The notes under the pieces: generated by a model
What the model was told of the DNA's origin: nothing
Databases searched by the model: none
The model's input: only the letters and a program-made list of their open reading frames with translations
Made by a program: the position numbers and the translations under genes
Source of the DNA: Cognatitamlana onchidii
Lineage (GTDB): Bacteria; Bacteroidota; Bacteroidia; Flavobacteriales; Flavobacteriaceae
Direction of reading: 5' to 3'
Assembly: GCF_004804355.1 (NCBI RefSeq)
Contig: NZ_SRWZ01000006.1
Location: 186,001-250,000, forward strand
Length of the DNA stretch: 64,000 bases
In this document: positions 55,459 through 64,000 of the stretch, piece by piece
How positions within the stretch are numbered: the stretch's first letter is position 1
Layout: every line of letters begins with the position of its first letter

Positions 55459-56131
55459 AGACGCTATTAATCAATGCTCTTAGGAGTTAAACATCAAGAT
55501 ATTCGTTTTAAATTGATTAAATACATATCTTGAAATAAGAGGTTTTAACTACGTTAAAACCTCTTTATCTTTTAATGGCGCCTTGCTTATTAGCCCCCAA
55601 TTAAAACAACCTCAATGATTCTGATCCATAATTTCTATTTACTGTTTTTTTCTTCAAAATAAGAAGAAAACCTAAAGCCAAGATTAGAAACATATCGAAA
55701 CTCTTCGGAAATCATTTGCAGCTGCTCAAAATTGAACGATTAAAACTAAAGTAGGCATTTCTCTTAGTTTTATTATTGATTATATCACGTATTTACAATT
55801 CTACTTTATTTTCTTTAAAAAACAGAATATAATAAAATTGTTAATAATTAATTTTGTATGTTTATAACAAACTAGACTTAACGATTTGTTTATACATCAC
55901 AACACCTTGTTAATACTATGTTTGTCTAATTTTACTCTTAGGGACATTAGCTAATTAATCGGCCTAATTGTTATTAACAATTTTGAGATTTTTTGTTTGT
56001 TTTTTGCTTGATTTTCAACCAAATACCCTACACAAAATTGAATTGACAATTTTTTCAAATAAACACCATGTCATAGATGGAAAATTCACATGATTTCTTT
56101 CTTTTGACAAGATTTTAAGATAATATACCAT
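55459..56131. other. Long gene-free region upstream of the glycogen operon
   Basis: About 670 AT-rich bases. It holds the cargo-gene terminator at left. A 17-bp palindrome AATTGTTA-T-TAACAATT lies at 55966-55982, and a related AATTGTTAATAATTAATTTTG lies at 55836-55856. TATGTTTG (55917-55924) and TAATTTTG (55849-55856) are -7-like, but neither has a TTTG at 19-21 bases. The operon promoter must lie here; I cannot fix it. Confidence 0.5.
55537..55571 (+). terminator. Terminator after the T9SS cargo gene
   Basis: Perfect 13-bp stem AAGAGGTTTTAAC (55537-55549) / GTTAAAACCTCTT (55553-55565), loop TAC, then TATCTTTT. Confidence 0.88.
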
Positions 56132-57334
56132 ATGAAAGCACTTTTTTACACTAGAGAATTTCCACCATATGTTTATGGTGGTGCCGGCGTACATGTTGAA
56201 TACCTTGCGGGAGAACTCGCTAAACTCATGGATATGGAGGTGAGGTGCTTTGGAGATCAAGATGAAAAATCATCAAATCTCGCGGTAAAAGGGTTTCCTT
56301 TTGACAATGCTGTTTTTGATAGTGCAGACGATAAGTTAAAATCGGTGTTTAAAACACTTAGCACCTGTTTACATATGAATGCCGATGCTATTGATGCCGA
56401 TATTGTGCATTGTCATACTTGGTACGCCCATTTTGCAGGTATTGTATCGAAACTTTGTTATGGCACCCCACTAGTTATTACAACCCATTCCCTAGAACCT
56501 TTAAGACCTTGGAAAAGAGAACAATTAGGTCGTGGTTACGATGCCTCCTCATGGGTAGAAAAAACAGCCATTGAAATGGCCGATGCTTTAATTGCTGTTT
56601 CAGAAGAAACCAAAGAAGATGTGATAAAGCATTTTAACGTCGACGAAAACAAAGTTCATGTAATTTACAATGGCATTAATCTTCAGCAATACGTTACCAC
56701 TTCAGAAACTGCTACGTTAGATACTTATGGTATTGATAAAACAAAACCTTATGTGCTTTTTGTGGGTAGAATAACAAGACAAAAAGGAATTATTCATTTG
56801 GTTAATGCTATAAAATATATAGATCCTGACACGCAGATAGTACTTTGTGCAGGTGCCCCAGACACCCCAGAAATTGCCAAAGAAATGAAAGACAGTGTAG
56901 ACGCTGTTAAAAAAACACGGCATAATGTTATTTGGATTGACAAAATGGTAACCAAAGAAGAAATTATTCAATTATACTCGCACGCGGCAGTATTTTGTTG
57001 TCCTTCCATATACGAGCCGTTCGGAATTATAAACATCGAAGCCATGGCATGTAACACAGCCGTTGTGGCAAGTGCCGTTGGAGGTATTAAAGAAGTGGTT
57101 GTTCATGAAGAAACAGGTATCTTAATTCCGCTAGAGCAACAAACAGAAGCTCCTTTTGAGCCGGTAGACCCAGATAAATTCTCTCGAGATTTAGCTGATG
57201 GGGTAAATAAAGTAATCGGTGATAAAGCATTGCGAGAAACGATGGCCAAAAACGGCAGAAAACGTGTTGAAGATTATTTTGACTGGGTAGCGATTGCTAA
57301 ACAGGTAGAAGCCTTATACAAAACACTTATATAA
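56132..57334 (+). CDS. glgA: GT4-type glycogen synthase / maltose-1-phosphate synthase (GlgM-like)
   Basis: 400 residues, the short retaining GT4 type (actinobacterial GlgA/GlgM), not the 480-residue GT5 GlgA. TREFPPYVYGGAGVHVEYLA gives the N-terminal donor loop, HCHTWYAHFAG and TTHSLEPLRPWK follow, and PSIYEPFGIINIEAMACNTAVVAS holds the E-x7-E nucleotide-sugar motif (landmark residues 290-313). Relatives use ADP-glucose and glucose-1-phosphate to form maltose-1-phosphate, or extend glucan. The glgE next door favours the maltose-1-phosphate role. First gene of the operon. Confidence 0.88.
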   Translation: MKALFYTREFPPYVYGGAGVHVEYLAGELAKLMDMEVRCFGDQDEKSSNLAVKGFPFDNAVFDSADDKLKSVFKTLSTCLHMNADAIDADIVHCHTWYAHFAGIVSKLCYGTPLVITTHSLEPLRPWKREQLGRGYDASSWVEKTAIEMADALIAVSEETKEDVIKHFNVDENKVHVIYNGINLQQYVTTSETATLDTYGIDKTKPYVLFVGRITRQKGIIHLVNAIKYIDPDTQIVLCAGAPDTPEIAKEMKDSVDAVKKTRHNVIWIDKMVTKEEIIQLYSHAAVFCCPSIYEPFGIINIEAMACNTAVVASAVGGIKEVVVHEETGILIPLEQQTEAPFEPVDPDKFSRDLADGVNKVIGDKALRETMAKNGRKRVEDYFDWVAIAKQVEALYKTLI

Positions 57335-57359
57335 CAAAACTAACTAAAAACTAAATGAT

Positions 57360-58625
57360 ATGATTAACAATAAAGTTTTATCCATAATATTGGGAGGTGG
57401 TCAAGGTTCAAGACTATATCCGTTAACTGATCGACGTTCAAAACCAGCCGTATCCATAGCTGGAAAATACAGATTAGTTGACATCCCAATTTCAAACTGT
57501 ATTAATGCAGACATTAAGCGTATTTTTGTATTAACACAATTTAATTCCGCAGGTTTAAACAAGCATATTAAAAACACGTATCACTTTAGTTTTTTTAGTA
57601 GTGCTTTTGTTGATGTATTAGCTGCAGAACAAACTCCAGAGAGCAAAACTTGGTTTCAAGGAACAGCAGACGCTGTAAGACAAAGCATGCATCATTTTTT
57701 ACAACATGATTTTGAATATGCTTTGATTTTATCTGGAGATCAGTTATATCAAATGGATTACGATAAAATGATTGAAGCTCATGAAGCCAGCGGCGCTAAA
57801 ATTTCTATTGCCACTATTCCTGTAAATGCTAAAGATGCTACGGGCTTTGGTATATTAAAAGCCGATGATGACAATATTATTACCTCTTTTATAGAAAAAC
57901 CAGACGCCAGTTTATTACCAGATTGGACATCGGAGGTGAGTGATGATATGAAAGCACAAGGGCGTAACTACTTAGCATCAATGGGCATTTACGTATTTAA
58001 CAGAGACCTGTTAGTAGAATTGATGAAAAACCCAGACACCATTGACTTTGGTAAAGAAATCATCCCGCAGTCCATTGATTCACACAAAACACTAAGCTAC
58101 CAATATGAAGGTTATTGGACAGATATAGGAACTATCGATTCATTTTTTGAAGCTAATTTAGGATTAACCGATGATATTCCTAAATTTGATTTATACAACA
58201 GAGAAAAGCGAATTTACACACATGCAAGAATGTTACCCACCACAAAAATTGCAGGAACCGTTTTAGATAAAGCTGTTGTTTCCGAGGGGTGCATAATAAG
58301 CGCTGCAAAAATTGAAAAGTCGGTTATTGGTATTCGCTCAAGAATTGGTAAAGAATCCACTGTTATTAATACCTACATGATGGGTGCCGACTATTATGAA
58401 TCGCTTGAAGAGATTGAAACCAAAAAAATTGAAAACTTAATGGGTATTGGTGAACGCTGTTTCATAAAAAACTGTATTCTCGATAAAAATTGTCGTATTG
58501 GTGATGATGTTAGAATAAAAGGCGGACCACACTTAGAAGATTCGGAAACAGACACCTATTGCATTAGAGATGGTATTGTTGTTGTTAAAAACGGTGCTAC
58601 CATCCCTAAAGGTACTATCATTTAA
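57360..58625 (+). CDS. glgC: Glucose-1-phosphate adenylyltransferase
   Basis: 421 residues. LGGGQGSRLYPLTDRRSKPAV nucleotidyltransferase signature near the N terminus, GTADAVRQSM, LSGDQLYQMDY, FIEKPD and YWTDIGTIDSFFEANL, followed by a left-handed beta-helix C-terminal domain. It makes ADP-glucose, the donor for the glgA-type enzyme 25 bases upstream. Allosteric control by glycolytic intermediates is the family norm. Confidence 0.95.
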   Translation: MINNKVLSIILGGGQGSRLYPLTDRRSKPAVSIAGKYRLVDIPISNCINADIKRIFVLTQFNSAGLNKHIKNTYHFSFFSSAFVDVLAAEQTPESKTWFQGTADAVRQSMHHFLQHDFEYALILSGDQLYQMDYDKMIEAHEASGAKISIATIPVNAKDATGFGILKADDDNIITSFIEKPDASLLPDWTSEVSDDMKAQGRNYLASMGIYVFNRDLLVELMKNPDTIDFGKEIIPQSIDSHKTLSYQYEGYWTDIGTIDSFFEANLGLTDDIPKFDLYNREKRIYTHARMLPTTKIAGTVLDKAVVSEGCIISAAKIEKSVIGIRSRIGKESTVINTYMMGADYYESLEEIETKKIENLMGIGERCFIKNCILDKNCRIGDDVRIKGGPHLEDSETDTYCIRDGIVVVKNGATIPKGTII

Positions 58626-58666
58626 AAAAATCTAAAATTTTTATTTTTCTTATATAATCAACAAAA

Positions 58667-60604
58667 ATGCAAGACCAAAGAAGAGTTGTAATCGATTATG
58701 TCTCGCCTAGCGTTAATTGTGGCGACTTTTATATCAAACGAGTTGTTAATGAAATTGTTAATATAGATGCTCATATTCTGGCGGATGGCCATGATGTACT
58801 TGGGGCCTCTGTTCTTTTTAAACATGAAAGCGACACCTCGTGGAATGAAACCAGATTAGGCTTAAGCTCTAACGATGAATGGCAAGGAAGCTTTACGGTT
58901 AGCAAACAAGGTTTTTACGCTTATAAGGTACAAGCTTGGGTTGATTATGCCCTTAATTGGCGCTATGGGCTAATTAGAAAAATAAATGACGGGCAGCATG
59001 TGGTTTCAGAATTACTTGAAGGTGCCGAATATATTGAGGCAATTCTCGATAAAGTAAACGCCGAAGACAAGACTTATTTAGAACACCTTCATAAGCTTTT
59101 TAAAAACGAAGATTATTACGGCGAAGCCATTAATGAAGCTACTAAAGAACGTATTTATAATATTTTCTATGCCCACCCCTTAAGGATACTGGCTAATGAG
59201 TCTCAAACCTTTAAGGTTTATGTAGATAGAAAAAAAGCTCGATTTAGTACTTGGTATGAATTTTTCCCAAGGTCTGCTTCAGAAACCCCAGGGGTTCATG
59301 GTACTTTTAAAGATTGTGAACGCCTTCTGCCAAGAGTAAAAAGCATGGGGTTTGATGTGGTTTACCTACCTCCTGTTCATCCAATCGGCGAAGTAAACCG
59401 CAAGGGAAAAAACAACACTACCGATGCCAAAGAGGGCGATGTTGGTTCTACATGGGGTATTGGCTCACAATATGGAGGACACAAAGACATCCACCCGCAG
59501 TTAGGTTCTTTGGAAGATTTTAAATCCTTAATTCAATGTGCCAAAGACAACGATATTGAGATTGCTATGGATTATGCCCTGCAGGCAGCACCAGACCACC
59601 CTTGGGTTAAAGAACACCCTTCTTGGTTTAAATGGCGACCAGATGGCACGGTACAATACGCCGAAAATCCGCCCAAAAAATACCAAGATATTCTACCCAT
59701 TTATTGGGAAAGCAACGATTATAAAAGTCTTTGGAATGAATGCTTAGACATTTTAATGCATTGGATTGATTGCGGTATCAAAATTTTTAGAGTAGATAAC
59801 CCGCATACCAAACCTTTTTATTTCTGGAACTGGATTATAACACAAGTGAAAGCCAAACATCCTGATATTATTTTTTTAGCAGAAGCTTTTACCGCGCCTA
59901 AAGTGATGCAGCAATTAGCAAAACAAGGGTACACACAATCCTACACTTATTTTACATGGCGAGAAAGTAAGCACGAGCTTATTGAGTACGTCGAAGAGCT
60001 AACAAAATCTGAACTTAAACAATATATGCAGCCTAATTTCTGGCCCAATACGCCAGACATTAACCCGTACCATTTACAAGGCGCCAACGAATCAAAACAT
60101 ATTCAACGCTATGCGCTGGCGGCAACACTAAGCTCTTGTATTGGTATATACGGACCCGTATTCGAGTATATGCTTTCAGACTCATTACTTGGAAAAGAAG
60201 AGTACTTAAATTCAGAGAAGTTCCAGATTACGCATTACGACTGGGATATAAAAAATAAGCTCATTACCATTATAGCCAAAATCAATTATATAAGACATCA
60301 TAATCCGGCGCTTCAGCAAACCAATAACATTAAGTTCTGTCATATAGAAAATGATAACTTGCTGGCTTTTTATAAATGGAATGACGATAAAACAAATCAA
60401 ATATTAGTCATAATTAGTCTTGATGCTCATAACTCACAGCAAGGAACGATTCAGGTACCATTGCAAGATATTGGGGTGCCACATGGCCATAACCTTGAAA
60501 TGCACGATTTAATAACAGACAGTCGTTATAACTGGAACAACGAATGGTGTTATGTAGAATTACACCCTACTATGCCATTCCATATATTTAACATCAATAA
60601 ATAG
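58667..60604 (+). CDS. glgE: Alpha-1,4-glucan:maltose-1-phosphate maltosyltransferase
   Basis: 645 residues. N-terminal beta domain with RVVIDYVSPSVNCGDFYIKR, then a GH13_3 barrel: TWYEFFPRSASETPGVHGTF, VYLPPVHPIGEVNRKGKNN, nucleophile Asp377 in IFRVDNPHTKPF and acid/base Glu406 in FLAEAFT. Their 29-residue spacing equals that of the Streptomyces enzyme. It transfers maltosyl units from maltose-1-phosphate to glucan chains. It begins 41 bases after glgC and is one base from the maltokinase gene. Confidence 0.94.
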   Translation: MQDQRRVVIDYVSPSVNCGDFYIKRVVNEIVNIDAHILADGHDVLGASVLFKHESDTSWNETRLGLSSNDEWQGSFTVSKQGFYAYKVQAWVDYALNWRYGLIRKINDGQHVVSELLEGAEYIEAILDKVNAEDKTYLEHLHKLFKNEDYYGEAINEATKERIYNIFYAHPLRILANESQTFKVYVDRKKARFSTWYEFFPRSASETPGVHGTFKDCERLLPRVKSMGFDVVYLPPVHPIGEVNRKGKNNTTDAKEGDVGSTWGIGSQYGGHKDIHPQLGSLEDFKSLIQCAKDNDIEIAMDYALQAAPDHPWVKEHPSWFKWRPDGTVQYAENPPKKYQDILPIYWESNDYKSLWNECLDILMHWIDCGIKIFRVDNPHTKPFYFWNWIITQVKAKHPDIIFLAEAFTAPKVMQQLAKQGYTQSYTYFTWRESKHELIEYVEELTKSELKQYMQPNFWPNTPDINPYHLQGANESKHIQRYALAATLSSCIGIYGPVFEYMLSDSLLGKEEYLNSEKFQITHYDWDIKNKLITIIAKINYIRHHNPALQQTNNIKFCHIENDNLLAFYKWNDDKTNQILVIISLDAHNSQQGTIQVPLQDIGVPHGHNLEMHDLITDSRYNWNNEWCYVELHPTMPFHIFNINK

Positions 60605-60605
60605 C

Positions 60606-62234
60606 ATGTCAAACCAATCCTCGACAACATCGATAACACCCCTTTTCACTTCCGAAAAGACCTGGGAGGAGTTACTAGATCATACCGATTTTGTAACCAT
60701 CTTTCTATCCGATGTTTTAGAAGATTATATAGTTAAACAGCGCTGGTACGGAGGTAAAGCTAGCCGCTTAAAATATATTGAACTGGCTGAATATTTTAAA
60801 ATCCAGCAACATGGTGAAGTATATTATGGCTTAATATTAGAAGTTAATTTTGTTGAAGCCTTTTATCAGCACTATTTTTTACCTATCGCCTTTGTAACCG
60901 ACGAAACTTTTGCCCAAAACGACCGCATTTTACCCATTAATATTAATGGGCAAAATGGGTTTATAATTGACGCTATAAATTTAGAAGCGTTTAGAAAGGT
61001 AGTATTTGAGCGTATCGCCACGGCCATACCCAATGATACCACTCGTGTACAATATCACAAAAGTCATCTCTTTAATAATATAACCTACGAGTCTTCCAGA
61101 TTTATGGGGTTAGAGCAAAGCAATACATCGTTGGTTTACAACGAAAAATATGTTTTAAAATTTTTTAGAAGAATTTTTGCCGATAAAAATCCCGACTACG
61201 AGATGAGTCGGTTTTTGTCGGAAAAAAAGGCCTTTAAAAACACACCTTCTTATTTAGGAAGTATCAATATTGTTGATGCTGAAAACATCAATATTACCAT
61301 TGGCCTTATGCAAGAAATGATTCCCAATCAAGGCGATGCTTGGGATTATATGCTTAGGGAGCTACACAAGGTGTTTTCCAATTTAGAGTATAAAAATATT
61401 ACTATTGGTAGCCTTCCTAATACAAACCTATATCAAAGATTATCCATTAACGACATTCCGCCTCAAATAATAGATTGGGCAGGATTGCATATATTTTCTC
61501 AAGTACAAACATTGGCTAAACGAACGGCCGAAATGCATATTGCCTTAGGTTCAGAATTTGAAGAAACCGCCTTTACACCTGCTCATTATAACGATGATTA
61601 TACGGTATGGCTTAAAAACAAAATGCTGTATCAATTTCAAAACAGGCTTAATATTGTTGAGAATAACATGCATAAATTAAAAGGCTTAGCCCTTAATTTA
61701 GCGCATGAGTTTTTAGACAAAAAGAACCACATAAGAAAACAGTTTGTTAATTTTGATTGGACAAAATTAAAAGGCGAACGCATAAGAGTTCATGGCGATT
61801 ACCACTTAGGGCAAGTTTTAGTAAAAAACCATGATTTCTTTATTCTAGATTTTGAAGGCGAACCCGAAAGTACCATAAGAGACAGAAAAGTAAAACAACC
61901 ACCTTTAAAGGACGTTGCTGGCTTATTTAGATCGTTCCATTACGCTATTTACGCCAACGTTTTTAATAATATGCAACATTATAAAGCGCCTCAAGAAGCC
62001 CTGTTTGATGCTTCCGAGATTTTATACCGCTACATAACAGGTTTGTTTTTGGGTACTTATGTTACAGAAACACAAAATGCCAATTTAAACCTTGGGTACA
62101 ACCAAGAGCGCATTTTTATATTAAAATACTGCTTGTTAGAAAAAGCAGTTTACGAACTGGGCTACGAGCTCAATTCTCGCCCACAATGGGCCGTTATCCC
62201 CTTAAAGGGCATATCTAACATTATAAATCATTAA
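60606..62234 (+). CDS. mak: Maltokinase
   Basis: 542 residues, free-standing (not fused to trehalose synthase). DYIVKQRWYGGKASR is the Pep2/Mak N-terminal cap motif. NTSLVYNEKYVLKFFRR holds the ATP-binding Lys region. The kinase core has RVHGDYHLGQVLV with catalytic Asp398 and LDFEGEPE for Mg2+. It phosphorylates maltose to maltose-1-phosphate, the GlgE substrate. It lies one base after glgE and three bases before glgB, so co-translation is likely. Confidence 0.9.
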   Translation: MSNQSSTTSITPLFTSEKTWEELLDHTDFVTIFLSDVLEDYIVKQRWYGGKASRLKYIELAEYFKIQQHGEVYYGLILEVNFVEAFYQHYFLPIAFVTDETFAQNDRILPININGQNGFIIDAINLEAFRKVVFERIATAIPNDTTRVQYHKSHLFNNITYESSRFMGLEQSNTSLVYNEKYVLKFFRRIFADKNPDYEMSRFLSEKKAFKNTPSYLGSINIVDAENINITIGLMQEMIPNQGDAWDYMLRELHKVFSNLEYKNITIGSLPNTNLYQRLSINDIPPQIIDWAGLHIFSQVQTLAKRTAEMHIALGSEFEETAFTPAHYNDDYTVWLKNKMLYQFQNRLNIVENNMHKLKGLALNLAHEFLDKKNHIRKQFVNFDWTKLKGERIRVHGDYHLGQVLVKNHDFFILDFEGEPESTIRDRKVKQPPLKDVAGLFRSFHYAIYANVFNNMQHYKAPQEALFDASEILYRYITGLFLGTYVTETQNANLNLGYNQERIFILKYCLLEKAVYELGYELNSRPQWAVIPLKGISNIINH

Positions 62235-62237
62235 TTT

Positions 62238-64000
62238 ATGGCACAGGTAAAACCGTATAGTCTATTTACAGAATTTGACATCAATCTTTTTAAAGCAGGA
62301 AAACATTTTAGGCTTTACGAAAAGTTTGGTTCTCACTTGGTTACCGTTGATGGGATAGATGGTGTCTATTTTGCCGTTTGGGCACCTACCGCAAAGCAAG
62401 TTTCTGTAATTGGCGACTTTAATTATTGGCTAGAAGGCGAGCATCAACTTAACGTACGCTGGGATTCTAGTGGGATTTGGGAAGGCTTCATCCCCCTTGT
62501 AGAAAAAGGCGCGGCTTACAAATACAAAATTCAAAGCCATAACAACGATATAAAAACAGAAAAGGCCGACCCGTACGCAAGGCGCTATGAGCATCCACCA
62601 AATACAGCATCTATCGTTTGGGATGACGACTACAGGTGGAAGGACAAACAGTGGATGAAAACTCGTAAGAAAAACAATGCCATTGATGCCCCATTCTCGG
62701 TATACGAAGTACATCTTGGATCATGGAAACGCCATCTTGAAGAAGACCGTTTTTTATCGTATTACGAGTTAGCCGATGATTTGGTTAATTATGTAAAAGA
62801 CATGAATTTTACCCATGTCGAGCTTATGCCAATTATGGAATATCCTTACGACCCTTCCTGGGGCTACCAATTAACCGGGTACTTTGCACCAACCTCTAGA
62901 TTTGGCTATCCAGAAGAGTTTAAATACTTGGTTGATAAACTACACCAAAACGGCATTGGTATTATACTAGACTGGGTACCATCGCATTTCCCCGAGGATG
63001 CACATGGCCTTGGGTTTTTTGATGGCTCGCACCTATATGAACACCCAGATAGACGTAAAGGGTATCATCAAGATTGGAAAAGCTTAATTTTTAACTACGA
63101 ACGCAATGAAGTACGCTCATTTTTAATTAGCAATGCTGTTTTTTGGATGGATCAATACCATGCCGATGGCCTGCGTGTCGATGCCGTAGCCTCTATGCTG
63201 TTTTTAGATTACTCCAGAGAAGATGGGGAATGGGAACCTAACATATATGGCGGACGAGAAAATCTAGCCGTTATAAGTTTCCTTAAGGAACTCAATGAAG
63301 AGATTTATGCATCTTTTCCAGATGTACAAACCATTGCAGAAGAGTCGACGGCATTCCCTATGGTATCGAAACCAACTTTTGTTGGTGGTTTAGGTTTTGG
63401 CATGAAATGGATGATGGGCTGGATGCACGACACCCTAGAGTACTTTGGCAAAGACCCTGTTTACAGGAAATATCATCAAAACGATATTACCTTTAGCTTA
63501 GCCTATGCCTTTACCGAAAACTTCATGCTACCCTTGTCGCACGACGAGGTGGTTTATGGCAAAAACTCTATTTTAGGTAGAATGCCGGGTGACGAGTGGC
63601 AGCGCTTTGCTAATTTACGTTTGTTATACGGTTATATGTTTACCCACCCAGGTACCAAACTTTTGTTTATGGGAGGTGAATTTGGACAATACAATGAGTG
63701 GAATTTCCAAGAAAGCTTAGATTGGAATTTACTAGAGTTTAAGCCCCATCAAGACATGCAAAACTACTATAAAGCTCTTAACGCCATTTATAAAAGTACC
63801 CCAGCATTGTATGAAAAAGGGTTTAGTAGCGAAGGGTTTGAATGGATAAGCTACGACGATCATGAAAATTGTGTTATTTCATACATTAGAAAAGGCTATA
63901 AGGAAGAAGAAAACGTGGCTGTAGTTTGTAACTTAACACCTTCGGTAAGAAAAAGCTATAAAATAGGATTGCCTTCCAAAGGAAAACTAGTTGAAATTTT
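62238..64000 (+). CDS. glgB: 1,4-alpha-glucan branching enzyme (3' end beyond window)
   Basis: 587 codons visible; about 40-50 residues remain beyond the right edge. The CBM48 domain is at about 20-110 (VYFAVWAPTAKQVSVIGDFNYW, landmark). The GH13_9 barrel follows: ELMPIMEYPYDPSWGYQ, nucleophile Asp315 in DGLRVDAVAS, acid/base Glu368 in IAEESTAFP and LSHDEVVYG. The Asp-Glu spacing of 53 equals that of E. coli GlgB. It lacks the extra N-terminal CBM of the enteric enzyme, starting directly with a short lead before the CBM48. It introduces alpha-1,6 branches into the GlgE product. Confidence 0.94.
   Translation, partial: MAQVKPYSLFTEFDINLFKAGKHFRLYEKFGSHLVTVDGIDGVYFAVWAPTAKQVSVIGDFNYWLEGEHQLNVRWDSSGIWEGFIPLVEKGAAYKYKIQSHNNDIKTEKADPYARRYEHPPNTASIVWDDDYRWKDKQWMKTRKKNNAIDAPFSVYEVHLGSWKRHLEEDRFLSYYELADDLVNYVKDMNFTHVELMPIMEYPYDPSWGYQLTGYFAPTSRFGYPEEFKYLVDKLHQNGIGIILDWVPSHFPEDAHGLGFFDGSHLYEHPDRRKGYHQDWKSLIFNYERNEVRSFLISNAVFWMDQYHADGLRVDAVASMLFLDYSREDGEWEPNIYGGRENLAVISFLKELNEEIYASFPDVQTIAEESTAFPMVSKPTFVGGLGFGMKWMMGWMHDTLEYFGKDPVYRKYHQNDITFSLAYAFTENFMLPLSHDEVVYGKNSILGRMPGDEWQRFANLRLLYGYMFTHPGTKLLFMGGEFGQYNEWNFQESLDWNLLEFKPHQDMQNYYKALNAIYKSTPALYEKGFSSEGFEWISYDDHENCVISYIRKGYKEEENVAVVCNLTPSVRKSYKIGLPSKGKLVEI

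Noticed and set aside
62430-62714. 94-residue minus-strand frame near the right edge
   Set aside because: Antisense of glgB, whose CBM48 and catalytic motifs are read on the plus strand to the window end.

Overview
The window is AT-rich, gene-dense chromosomal DNA from a member of the phylum Bacteroidota, most likely a marine-type Flavobacteriaceae. Three things point there: a secreted protein with a type IX secretion C-terminal sorting domain (53020-55458), promoters of the TTTG-N19-TAnnTTTG type (clearest at 2484-2514), and family signatures such as the OmpA protein with thrombospondin type 3 calcium repeats, a 7TMR-DISM histidine kinase and a PID-CTERM-like small protein. No rRNA operon, CRISPR array, transposase or integrase was seen. 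Most genes are housekeeping and sit in short operons.

Layout. 1-9273: the end of an AddA/RecB-like helicase-nuclease, kbl, an OmpA-family porin-like protein, an AddB-like nuclease, an alpha/beta hydrolase and glpD. 9294-11790: a small accessory island of unknown function with four genes (79-residue protein, HTH regulator, 134-residue protein, lipoprotein) tied together by four copies of a 15-bp palindrome. 11793-14401: mscS-mgtE lying between an intact tRNA-Ala(GGC) and a 49-bp direct copy of its 3' half. 14666-30143: Usp, GNAT-MATE-two tiny membrane proteins-queD-lpxH-like, recJ-MFS, OsmC, AhpD-like, UDG, HopJ, rsmI, TetR with its operator, tdk-alr, mscL, asd. 30316-37924: prolyl oligopeptidase (with an out-of-frame lipoprotein-like leader upstream), ABC ATPase, RND/MMPL exporter, Gre-like factor-mtgA-FAD oxidase operon. 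38151-43233: fatty acid cluster yceD(DUF177)-rpmF / fabH-accB-accC and pdxA. 43406-50467: ribE, PID-CTERM-like protein, tRNA-CAU, mce, rbfA-FtsX-like permease, dusB, DUF4345, lepA.

50505-55458 is a signalling unit: a NarL/FixJ response regulator, an overlapping histidine kinase and a large repeat-containing T9SS cargo protein. A 16-bp palindrome of NarL-type 7-2-7 architecture lies between kinase and cargo gene, so the cargo is a likely regulon member.

56132-64000 (running off the end) is a glycogen operon: GT4-type GlgA/GlgM, glgC, glgE, maltokinase and glgB. Together these make ADP-glucose, convert it and maltose to maltose-1-phosphate, polymerise it and branch the polymer. This is a full GlgE-type route without a trehalose synthase gene in view.
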